From positions 410,535,464 through 410,599,463 of the forward strand of contig OZ024741.1 in assembly GCA_964016885.1 (NCBI GenBank): 64,000 bases of DNA. The letters are read 5' to 3'. Positions 13,683 through 25,241 of the stretch are shown here, one piece after another. The position numbers were made by a program, and so were the translations under genes. A model generated the notes under the pieces. The model was given only the letters and a program-made list of their open reading frames with translations, was not told the DNA's origin and made no database searches. Every line of letters starts with the position of its first letter. Position 1 is the stretch's first letter. This DNA is from Eledone cirrhosa. Its lineage: Eukaryota > Mollusca > Cephalopoda > Octopoda > Eledonidae.

Positions 13683-14639
13683 AGCAACTACTGTCTCTGA
13701 GCAACGTCTACTTCTGTAAATTAAATCACCAGCAACTACTGTCTCTGTGCAACCTCTATTTCTGTAAATTAAATCACCAGCAACTACTGTCTCTAAGCAA
13801 CCTCCAACTCTACTAATGAAATCACCAGCAACTAGTCTGTGAGGAGCCTCTATTTCTGTAAATTAAATCACCAGCAACTACTGTTTCTAATCAACCTCCA
13901 CGTCTTCAAATTAAATCACCAGCAACTGCTGTCTCTAAGCAACCTCCACCTCTTCTAAATAAATCAGCATCAACTACTGTCTCTGAGCAACCTCTACTTC
14001 TAAAAATTATATCACCAGCAACTACCGTCTCTGAGGAGCCTCTACTTCTGTAAATTAAATCACCGGCAACTACTGTCTCTAAGCAACCTATCCTTCTGTA
14101 AATTAAATCACCAGCAACTACTGTCTCTAAGCAACCTCTACTTCTGTAAATTAAATCACCAGCAAGTACTGTCTCTGAGCAACCTCTACTTCTGTAAATT
14201 AAATCACCAGCAACTACTGTCTCTGAGGAGCCTCTTTTTCTGTACATTAAATCAGCATCAACTACAGTCTCTAAGCAACATCCACCTCTTCTAATTAAAA
14301 TCACCAGCAACTACTGTCTCTGAGCAACCTCCACCTCTACTAATTAAATCACCAGCAACTACTGTCTCTGAGGAATCTCTACTTCTGTAAATTAAATCAC
14401 CAGCAACTACTGTCTCTGAGCAACCTCTACTTCTATAAATTAAATCACCAGCAACTACTGCCTCTGCGCAACCTCTACTTCTGTAAATTAAATCACCAGC
14501 AACTAGTCTGTGAGGAGCCTCTACTTCTGTAAATTAAATCACCAGCAACTACTGTCTCTAAGCAACCTCCACCTCTACTAATTAAATCACCAGCAACTAC
14601 TGTCTCTGAGCAACCTCTATTTCTGTAAATTAAATCACC
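13683..14639. repeat. HOR-B copy b (957-bp tandem)
   Basis: First of two adjacent 957-bp copies. The length is 20 units minus 3 bp, accounted for by two 2-bp deletions (CAACTAGTCTG) and one 1-bp insertion (TTAAAATCACC) inside the block. The copy begins at a GAGCAACGTCTAC unit and ends just before the same unit recurs near 14,652. Confidence 0.92.
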
Positions 14640-15640
14640 AGCAACTACTGTCTCTGAGCAACGTCTACTTCTGTAAATTAAATCACCAGCAACTACTGTC
14701 TCTGTGCAACCTCTATTTCTGTAAATTAAATCACCAGCAACTACTGTCTCTAAGCAACCTCCAACTCTACTAATGAAATCACCAGCAACTAGTCTGTGAG
14801 GAGCCTCTATTTCTGTAAATTAAATCACCAGCAACTACTGTTTCTAATCAACCTCCACGTCTTCAAATTAAATCACCAGCAACTGCTGTCTCTAAGCAAC
14901 CTCCACCTCTTCTAAATAAATCAGCATCAACTACTGTCTCTGAGCAACCTCTACTTCTAAAAATTATATCACCAGCAACTACCGTCTCTGAGGAGCCTCT
15001 ACTTCTGTAAATTAAATCACCGGCAACTACTGTCTCTAAGCAACCTATCCTTCTGTAAATTAAATCACCAGCAACTACTGTCTCTAAGCAACCTCTACTT
15101 CTGTAAATTAAATCACCAGCAAGTACTGTCTCTGAGCAACCTCTACTTCTGTAAATTAAATCACCAGCAACTACTGTCTCTGAGGAGCCTCTTTTTCTGT
15201 ACATTAAATCAGCATCAACTACAGTCTCTAAGCAACATCCACCTCTTCTAATTAAAATCACCAGCAACTACTGTCTCTGAGCAACCTCCACCTCTACTAA
15301 TTAAATCACCAGCAACTACTGTCTCTGAGGAATCTCTACTTCTGTAAATTAAATCACCAGCAACTACTGTCTCTGAGCAACCTCTACTTCTATAAATTAA
15401 ATCACCAGCAACTACTGCCTCTGCGCAACCTCTACTTCTGTAAATTAAATCACCAGCAACTAGTCTGTGAGGAGCCTCTACTTCTGTAAATTAAATCACC
15501 AGCAACTACTGTCTCTAAGCAACCTCCACCTCTACTAATTAAATCACCAGCAACTACTGTCTCTGAGCAACCTCTATTTCTGTAAATTAAATCACCAGCA
15601 ACTACTGTCTCTAAGCAACCTCCACCTTTACTAATTATAT
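14640..15640. repeat. HOR-B copy c (957-bp tandem)
   Basis: Second adjacent 957-bp copy, essentially identical to 13,683-14,639 through about 15,597. Its right end then continues for about one unit like copy a (AAGCAACCTCCACCTTTACT), not like copy b. This shows that the tandem pair was made by duplication within a longer copy-a-like block. Confidence 0.9.
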
Positions 15641-18600
15641 CACCAGCAACTACCGTCTCTGAGGAGCCTCTACTTCTGTAAATTAAATCACCAGCAACTA
15701 GTCTCTGAGGAGCCTCTACTTCTGTAAATTAAATCAGCAGCAACTACTGTCTCTAAGCAACCTCCAACTCTACTAATTAAATCACCAGCAACTACTGTCT
15801 CTAAGCAACCTCCACGTCTTCAAATTAAATCACCAGCAACTACTGTCTCTAAGACACCTCCACCTCTTCTAATTAAATCACCAGCAACTTCTGTCTCTGA
15901 GCAACCTCTACTTCTGTAAATTAAATCACCAGCAACTACTGTCTCTGAGGAGCCTCTACTTCTGTAAATTAAATCACCGGCAACTACTGTCTCTAAGCAA
16001 CCTATCCTTCTGTAAATAATTAAATCACCAGCAACTACTGTCTCTGAGCAACCTCAACTTCTGTAAATTAAATCACCAGCAACTACTGTCTCTGAGCAAC
16101 GTCTACTTCTGTAAATTAAATCACCAGCAACTACTGTCTCTGTGCAACCTCTATTTCTGTAAATTAAATCACCAGCAACTACTGTCTCTAAGCAACCTCC
16201 ACCTTCACTAATTAAATCACCAGCAACTACTGTCTCTAAGCAACCTCCACCTTTACTAATTAAATCACCAGCAACTACTGTCTCTGAGCAACCTCTACTT
16301 CTGTAAATTAAATCACCAGCAACTACTGTCTCTGAGGAGCCTCTACTTCTGTAAATTAAATCACCGGCAACTACTGTCTCTAAGCAACCTATCCTTCTGT
16401 AAATAATAAAATCACCAGCAACTACTGTCTCTGAGCAACCTCTACTTCTGTAAATTAAATCACCAGCAACTACTGTCTCTGAGCAACGTCTACTTCTGTA
16501 AATTAAATCACCAGCAACTACTGTCTCTGTGCAACCTCTATTTCTGTAAATTAAATCACCAGCAACTACTGTCTCTAAGCAACCTCCACCTTCACTAATT
16601 AAATCACCAGCAATTACTGTCTCTAAGCAACCTCCACCTTTACTAATTAAATCACCAGCAACTACTGTCTCTAAGCAACCTCCACCTTTTCTAATTAAAT
16701 CACCAGCAACTACTGTCTCTGAGCAACCTCTATTTCTGTAAATTAAATCACCAGCATCTACTCTCTCTGTGCAATCTCCACCTCTTCTAATTAAATCACC
16801 AGCATCTACTGTCTCTGTGCAATATCCACCACTTCTAATTAAATCTCCAGCAACTACTGTCTGTATGCAACCCCCACCTTTACTAATTAAATCACCAGCA
16901 ACTACTGTCTCTGTGCAATCTCCACCTCTTCTAATTAAATCACCAGTAACTACTGTCTCTGAGCAACCTCCACCTCTTCTAATTAAATCACCAGCAACTA
17001 CTGTCTCTGAGGAGCCTCTACTTCTTTAAATTAAATCACCAGCAACTACTGTCTCTGAGCAACCTCCACCTCTACTAATTAAATCACCAGCAACTACCGT
17101 CTCTGAGCAACCTCTACTTCTGTAATTTAAATCACCAGCAAATACTGTCTCTAAGCAAACTACACCTCTTCTAACGAAATCACCAGCAACTACTGTCTTT
17201 GAGCAACCTCTACTTCTGTAAATTAAATTACCAGCAACTACTGTCTCTGAGCAACCTATACTTCTGTAAATTAAATCACCAGCAACTATTGTCTCTAAGC
17301 AACCTCTACTTCTGTCAATTAAATCACCAGCAACTACTGCCTCTGACCAACCTCTACTTCTGTAAATTAAATCACCAGCATCTAGTCTCTGAGGAGCCTC
17401 TAATTCTGTAAATTAAATCACCAGCAACTACTGTCCCTAAGCAACCTCCAACTCTACTAATTAAATCACCAGCAACTCCTGTCTCTGAGCAACCTCCACC
17501 TCTACTAATTAAATCACCAACAACTACTGTCTCTCAGCAACCTCTACTTCTGTAAATTAAATCAATGCAACTACTGTCTATAAGCAACCTACACCATTTC
17601 TAATTAAATCACCAGCAACTACTGTCTTTGACCAACCTCTACTTCTGTAAATTAAATTACCAGCAACTACTCTCTCTGAGCAAACTCTACTTCTGTAAAT
17701 TAAATCACCAGCAACTACTGTCTCTGAGGAGCCACTATTTCTGTAAATTAAATCACCAGCAACTACTGTCTCTGAGGAGCCTTTATTTCTGTAAATTAAA
17801 TCACCAGCAACTACTGTCTCTAAGCAACCTCCACCTCTACTAATTAAATCACCAGCAACTACTGTCTCTAAGCAAACTACACCTCTTCTAACGAAATCAC
17901 CAGCAACTACTGTCTTTGAGCAATCTCTACTTCTGTAAATTAAATTAACAGCAACTACTGTCTCTGAGCAACCTATACTTCTGTAAATCAAATCACCAGC
18001 AACTACTGCCTTTAAGCAACCTCTACTTCTGTAAATTAAATCACCAGCAACTAGTCTCTGAGGAGCCTCTACTTCTGTAAATTAAATCACCAGCAACTAC
18101 TGTCTCTAAGCAACCTCCACGTCTTCAAATTAAATCACCAGCAACTACTGTCTCTAAGACACCTCCACCTCTTCTAATTAAATCACCAGCAACTACTGTC
18201 TCTGAGCAACCTCTACTTCTGTAAATTAAATCACCAGCAACTACTGTCTCTGAGGAGCCTCTACTTCTGTAAATTAAATCACCGGCAACTACTGTCTCTA
18301 AGCAACCTATCCTTCTGTAAATAATTAAATCACCAGCAACTACTGTCTCTGAGCAACCTCTACTTCTGTAAATTAAATCACCAGCAACTACTGTCTCTGA
18401 GCAACGTCTACTTCTGTAAATTAAATCACCAGCAACTACTGTCTCTGTGCAATCTCTATTTCTGTAAATTAAATCACCAGCAACTACTGTCTCTAAGCAA
18501 CCTCCACCTTCACTAATTAAATCACCAGCAACTACTGTCTCTAAGCAACCTCCACCTTTACTAATTAAATCTCCAGCAACTACTGTCTGTAAGCAACCCC

Positions 18601-18957
18601 CACCTTTACTAATTAAATCACCAGCAACTACTGTCTCTGTGCAATCTCCACCTCTTCAAATTAAATCACCAGCAACTACTGTCTCTGAGCAACCTCCACC
18701 TCTACTAATTAAATCACCAGCAACTACCGTCTCTGAGCAACCTCTACTTCTGTAAATTAAATCACCATCCACTACTGTCTCTGAGCAACATCTACTTCTG
18801 TAAATTAAATCACCAGCAACTACTGTCTCCGAGGAGCCTCTATTTCTGTAAATGAAATCACCAACAACTACTGTCTCTGAGCAACCTACACCTCTTCTAA
18901 TTAAATCACCAGCAACTACTGTCTTTCACCAACCTCTACTTCTGTAAATTAAATCAC
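15641..18957. repeat. Mixed 48-bp units with repeated small blocks
   Basis: No gene is seen. A segment with AAGACACCTCC, CACCGGCAAC, the 3-bp insertion TGTAAATAATT, CAACGTCTAC and CTGTGCAACC units recurs near 15,850-16,280, 16,282-16,668 and 18,140-18,560. The segment at 17,560-17,680 carries the CACCTGCAAC, GTCTATAAGC and CACCATTTC units that become frequent after 32 kb. Confidence 0.78.
15895..16668. repeat. 387-bp tandem duplication
   Basis: Two adjacent 387-bp copies (15,895-16,281 and 16,282-16,668), equal to 8 units plus the 3-bp insertion. The CACCGG marker lies at 15,975 and 16,362. One difference is TAAATAATAAAATC in the second copy where the first has TAAATAATTAAATC. A third, more distant copy lies near 18,200-18,580. 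Confidence 0.85.
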
Positions 18958-20497
18958 CATCAACTACTGTCTCTGAGCAACCTCTACTTCTGTAAATTAA
19001 ATCACCAGCAACTACTGTCTCTGAGCAACATCTACTTCTGTAAATTAAATCACCAGCAACTACTGTCTCTGAGGAGCCTCTATTTCTGTAAATTAAATCA
19101 CCATCAACTACTGTCTCTAAGCAACCTCCACCTCTACTAATTAAATCACCAGCAACTACTGTCTCTGAGCAACCTCTACTTCTGTAAATTAAATCACCAG
19201 CAACTACTGTCTCTAAGAAACCCCCAACTTTACTAATTAAATCACCAGTAACTACTGTCTCTGAGCAACCTCCACCTCTTCTAAGTAAATCACCAGCAAC
19301 TACTGTCTCTGAGGAGCCTCTACTTCTTTAAATTAAATCACCAGCAACTACTGTCTCTAAGCAACCTCCAACTCTACTAATTAAATCACCAGCAACTACT
19401 GTCTCTAAGCAACCTCCACGTCTTCAAATTAAATCACCAGCAACTACTGTCTCTAAGACACCTCCACCTCTTCTAATTAAATCAGCATCAACTACTGTCT
19501 TTGAGCAACCTCTACTTCTGTAAATTAAATCACCAGCAACTACTGTCTCTGAGGAGCCTCTACTTCTGTAAATTAAATCACCGGCAACTACTGTCTCCAA
19601 GCAACCTATCCTTCTGTAAATAATTAAATCACCAGCAACTACTGTCTCTGAGCAACCTCTACTTCTGTAAATTAAATCACCAGCAACTACTGTCTCTGAG
19701 CAACCTCTATTTCTGTAAATTAAATCACCAGCAACTACTGTCTCTAAGCAACCTCCACCTTTACTAATTAAATCACAAGCAACTACTGTCTCTAAGCAAC
19801 CTCCACCTTTACTAATTAAATCACCAGCAACTACTGTCTCTGAGCAACCTCTATTTCTGTAAATTAAATCACCAGCAACTACTGTCTCTAAGCAACCTCC
19901 ATCTTTACTAATTAATTCACCAGCAACTACTGTCTCTGAGCAACCTCTATTTCTGTAAATTAAATCACCAGCATCTACTGTCTCTGTTCAATCTCCACCT
20001 CTTCTAATTAAATCACCAGCATCTACTGTCTCTGTGCAATCTCCACCTCTTCTAATTAAATCACCAGCATCTACTGTCTCTGTGCAATCTCCACCACTTC
20101 TAATTAAATTACCAGCAACCACTGTCTCTAAGCAAGCCCCCTCCTTTACTAATTAAATCACCAGCAACTACTGTCTCTAAGCAACCTCCATCTTTACTAA
20201 TTAATTCACCAGCAACTACTGTCTCTGAGCAACCTCTATTTCTGTAAATTAAATCACCAGCATCTACTGTCTCTGTGCAATCTCCACCTCTTCTAATTAA
20301 ATCACCAGTAACTACTGTCTCTGAGCAACCTCCACCTATTCTAATTAAATCACCAGCAACTACTGTCTCTGAGGAGCCTCTACTTCTTTAAATTAAATCA
20401 CCAGCAACTACTGTCTCTGAGCAACCTCCACCTCTACTAGTTAAATCACCAGCAACTACCGTCTCTGAGCAACCTCTACTTCTGTAAATTAAATCAC
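18958..20497. repeat. HOR-C copy 1 (1,540-bp period)
   Basis: Matched to 20,498-22,037 at an offset of exactly 1,540 bp (32 units plus 4 bp); the TCTTCAAATT stop-bearing unit lies at 19,421 and 20,961. Typical units are CTTCTTTAAATT, AAGACACCTCC, the 3-bp insertion unit, and three successive CTGTGCAATC or CTGTTCAATC units. The first 50 bp or so match less well. Confidence 0.85.
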
Positions 20498-22787
20498 CAT
20501 CCACTACTGTCTCTGAGCAACATCTACTTCTGTAAATTAAATCACCAGCAACTACTGTCTCTGAGCAACATCTACTTCTGTAAATTAAATCACCAGCAAC
20601 TACTGTCTCTGAGGAGCCTCTATTTCTGTAAATTAAATCACCATCAACTACTGTCTCTAAGCAACCTCCACCTCTACTAATTAAATCACCAGCAACTACT
20701 GTCTCTGAGCAACCTCTACTTCTGTAAATTAAATCACCAGCAACTACTGTCTCTAAGAAACCCCCAACTTTACTAATTAAATCACCAGTAACTACTGTCT
20801 CTGAGCAACCTCCACCTCTTCTAAGTAAATCACCAGCAACTACTGTCTCTGAGGAGCCTCTACTTCTTTAAATTAAATCACCAGCAACTACTGTCTCTAA
20901 GCAACCTCCAACTCTACTAATTAAATCACCAGCAACTACTGTCTCTAAGCAACCTCCACGTCTTCAAATTAAATCACCAGCAACTACTGTCTCTAAGACA
21001 CCTCCACCTCTTCTAATTAAATCAGCATCAACTACTGTCTTTGAGCAACCTCTACTTCTGTAAATTAAATGACCAGCAACTACTGTCTCTGAGGAGCCTC
21101 TACTTCTGTAAATTAAATCACCGGCAACTACTGTCTCCAAGCAACCTATCCTTCTGTAAATAATTAAATCACCAGCAACTACTGTCTCTGAGCAACCTCT
21201 ACTTCTGTAAATTAAATCACCAGCAACTACTGTCTCTGAGCAACCTCTATTTCTGTAAATTAAATCACCAGCAACTACTGTCTCTAAGCAACCTCCACCT
21301 TTACTAATTAAATCACAAGCAACTACTGTCTCTAAGCAACCTCCACCTTTACTAATTAAATCACCAGCAACTACTGTCTCTGAGCAACCTCTATTTCTGT
21401 AAATTAAATCACCAGCAACTACTGTCTCTAAGCAACCTCCATCTTTACTAATTAATTCACCAGCAACTACTGTCTCTGAGCAACCTCTATTTCTGTAAAT
21501 TAAATCACCAGCATCTACTGTCTCTGTGCAATCTCCACCTCTTCTAATTAAATCACCAGCATCTACTGTCTCTGTGCAATCTCCACCTCTTCTAATTAAA
21601 TCACCAGCATCTACTGTCTCTGTGCAATCTCCACCACTTCTAATTAAATCACCAGCAACCACTGTCTCTAAGCAAGCCCCCTCCTTTACTAATTAAATCA
21701 CCAGCAACTACTGTCTCTAAGCAACCTCCATCTTTACTAATTAATTCACCAGCAACTACTGTCTCTGAGCAACCTCTATTTCTGTAAATTAAATCACCAG
21801 CATCTACTGTCTCTGTGCAATCTCCACCTCTTCTAATTAAATCACCAGTAACTACTGTCTCTGAGCAACCTCCACCTCTTCTAATTAAATCACCAGCAAC
21901 TACTGTCTCTGAGGAGCCTCTACTTCTTTAAATTAAATCACCAGCAACTACTGTCTCTGAGCAACCTCCACCTCTACTAATTAAATCACCAGCAACTACC
22001 GTCTCTGAGCAACCTCTACTTCTGTAAATTAAATCACCAGCAACTACTGTCTCTAAGCAAACTACACCTCTTCTAACGAAATCACCAGCAATTACTGTCT
22101 TTGAGCAACCTCTACTTCTGTAAATTAAATCACCAGCAACTAGTCTCTGAGGAGCCTCTACTTCTGTAAATTAAATCACCAGCAACTACTGTCTCTAAGC
22201 AACCTCCACGTCTTCAAATTAAATCACCAGCAACTACTGTCTCTAAGACACCTCCACCTCTTCTAATTAAATCAGCATCAAATACTGTCTCTGAGCAACA
22301 TCTACTTCTGTAAATTAAATCACCAGCAACTACTGTCTCTGAGGAGCCTCTACTTCTGTAAATTAAATCACCGGCAACTACTGTCTCTAAGCAACCTATC
22401 CTTCTGTAAATAATTAAATCACCAGCAACTACTGTCTCTGAGCAACCTCTACTTCTGTAAATTAAATCACCAGCAACTACTGTCTCTGAACAAAGTCTAC
22501 TTCTGTAAATTAAATCACCAGCAACTACTGTCTCTGAGCAACCTATATTTCTGTAAATTAAATCACCAGCAACTACTGTCTCTAAGCAACCTCCACCTTT
22601 ACTAATTAAATCACCAGCAACTACTGTCTCTAAGCAACCTCCACCTCTACTAATTAAAATCACCAGCAACTACTGTCTCTGAGCAACCTCTATTTCTGTA
22701 AATTAAATCACCAGCAACTACTGTCTCTAAGCAACCTCCACCTTTACTAATTAATTCACCAGCATCTACTGTCTCTGTGCAATCTCC
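20334..22787. repeat. HOR-D copy 1 (2,454-bp period)
   Basis: Nearly identical to 22,788-25,241 at an offset of 2,454 bp (51 units plus 6 bp). The left edge is marked by CACCTATTCT and then CTACTAGTTAAATC, both recurring 2,454 bp later. This block contains all of HOR-C copy 2 (20,498-22,037), so the 1,540-bp duplication came first and was then partly copied by the larger event. Confidence 0.92.
20498..22037. repeat. HOR-C copy 2 (1,540-bp period)
   Basis: Second copy of the 1,540-bp block. The match with 18,958-20,497 ends near 22,037, where copy 1 continues CACCATCCACTACT and this copy continues CACCAGCAACTACT. One difference inside is AAATGACCAG near 21,068 in place of AAATCACCAG. Confidence 0.85.
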
Positions 22788-25241
22788 ACCTATTCTAATT
22801 AAATCACCAGCAACTACTGTCTCTGAGGAGCCTCTACTTCTTTAAATTAAATCACCAGCAACTACTGTCTCTGAGCAACCTCCACCTCTACTAGTTAAAT
22901 CACCAGCAACTACCGTCTCTGAGCAACCTCTACTTCTGTAAATTAAATCACCATCCACTACTGTCTCTGAGCAACATCTACTTCTGTAAATTAAATCACC
23001 AGCAACTACTGTCTCTGAGCAACATCTACTTCTGTAAATTAAATCACCAGCAACTACTGTCTCTGAGGAGCCTCTATTTCTGTAAATTAAATCACCATCA
23101 ACTACTGTCTCTAAGCAACCTCCACCTCTACTAATTAAATCACCAGCAACTACTGTCTCTGAGCAACCTCTACTTCTGTAAATTAAATCACCAGCAACTA
23201 CTGTCTCTAAGAAACCCCCAACTTTACTAATTAAATCACCAGTAACTACTGTCTCTGAGCAACCTCCACCTCTTCTAAGTAAATCACCAGCAACTACTGT
23301 CTCTGAGGAGCCTCTACTTCTTTAAATTAAATCACCAGCAACTACTGTCTCTAAGCAACCTCCAACTCTACTAATTAAATCACCAGCAACTACTGTCTCT
23401 AAGCAACCTCCACGTCTTCAAATTAAATCACCAGCAACTACTGTCTCTAAGACACCTCCACCTCTTCTAATTAAATCAGCATCAACTACTGTCTTTGAGC
23501 AACCTCTACTTCTGTAAATTAAATGACCAGCAACTACTGTCTCTGAGGAGCCTCTACTTCTGTAAATTAAATCACCGGCAACTACTGTCTCCAAGCAACC
23601 TATCCTTCTGTAAATAATTAAATCACCAGCAACTACTGTCTCTGAGCAACCTCTACTTCTGTAAATTAAATCACCAGCAACTACTGTCTCTGAGCAACCT
23701 CTATTTCTGTAAATTAAATCACCAGCAACTACTGTCTCTAAGCAACCTCCACCTTTACTAATTAAATCACAAGCAACTACTGTCTCTAAGCAACCTCCAC
23801 CTTTACTAATTAAATCACCAGCAACTACTGTCTCTGAGCAACCTCTATTTCTGTAAATTAAATCACCAGCAACTACTGTCTCTAAGCAACCTCCATCTTT
23901 ACTAATTAATTCACCAGCAACTACTGTCTCTGAGCAACCTCTATTTCTGTAAATTAAATCACCAGCATCTACTGTCTCTGTGCAATCTCCACATCTTCTA
24001 ATTAAATCACCAGCATCTACTGTCTCTGTGCAATCTCCACCTCTTCTAATTAAATCACCAGCATCTACTGTCTCTGTGCAATCTCCACCACTTCTAATTA
24101 AATCACCAGCAACCACTGTCTCTAAGCAAGCCCCCTCCTTTACTAATTAAATCACCAGCAACTACTGTCTCTAAGCAACCTCCATCTTTACTAATTAATT
24201 CACCAGCAACTACTGTCTCTGAGCAACCTCTATTTCTGTAAATTAAATCACCAGCATCTACTGTCTCTGTGCAATCTCCACCTCTTCTAATTAAATCACC
24301 AGTAACTACTGTCTCTGAGCAACCTCCACCTCTTCTAATTAAATCACCAGCAACTACTGTCTCTGAGGAGCCTCTACTTCTTTAAATTAAATCACCAGCA
24401 ACTACTGTCTCTGAGCAACCTCCACCTCTACTAATTAAATCACCAGCAACTACCGTCTCTGAGCAACCTCTACTTCTGTAAATTAAATCACCAGCAACTA
24501 CTGTCTCTAAGCAAACTACACCTCTTCTAACGAAATCACCAGCAATTACTGTCTTTGAGCAACCTCTACTTCTGTAAATTAAATCACCAGCAACTAGTCT
24601 CTGAGGAGCCTCTACTTCTGTAAATTAAATCACCAGCAACTACTGTCTCTAAGCAACCTCCACGTCTTCAAATTAAATCACCAGCAACTACTGTCTCTAA
24701 GACACCTCCACCTCTTCTAATTAAATCAGCATCAAATACTGTCTCTGAGCAACATCTACTTCTGTAAATTAAATCACCAGCAACTACTGTCTCTGAGGAG
24801 CCTCTACTTCTGTAAATTAAATCACCGGCAACTACTGTCTCTAAGCAACCTATCCTTCTGTAAATAATTAAATCACCAGCAACTACTGTCTCTGAGCAAC
24901 CTCTACTTCTGTAAATTAAATCACCAGCAACTACTGTCTCTGAACAAAGTCTACTTCTGTAAATTAAATCACCAGCAACTACTGTCTCTGAGCAACCTAT
25001 ATTTCTGTAAATTAAATCACCAGCAACTACTGTCTCTAAGCAACCTCCACCTTTACTAATTAAATCACCAGCAACTACTGTCTCTAAGCAACCTCCACCT
25101 CTACTAATTAAAATCACCAGCAACTACTGTCTCTGAGCAACCTCTATTTCTGTAAATTAAATCACCAGCAACTACTGTCTCTAAGCAACCTCCACCTTTA
25201 CTAATTAATTCACCAGCATCTACTGTCTCTGTGCAATCTCC
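22788..25241. repeat. HOR-D copy 2 (2,454-bp period)
   Basis: Second copy of the 2,454-bp block, including the private variants AAATGACCAG and GAACAAAGTC. Differences are rare, for example CACATCTTCT near 23,990 where copy 1 has CACCTCTTCT. The match ends near 25,241, where CACCTCTTCT replaces the CACCTATTCT that opens the block. Confidence 0.92.

Noticed and set aside
20964..21662. 232-codon minus-strand open frame made of 16-residue repeats, and dozens of shorter ones like it
   Set aside because: It begins at GTG with no ATG and ends where a neighbouring unit carries TGA. It is a direct result of a 48-bp unit without stops in that frame. Copies in other blocks are cut differently by frameshifts, and no domain, signal peptide or non-repeat part is seen.
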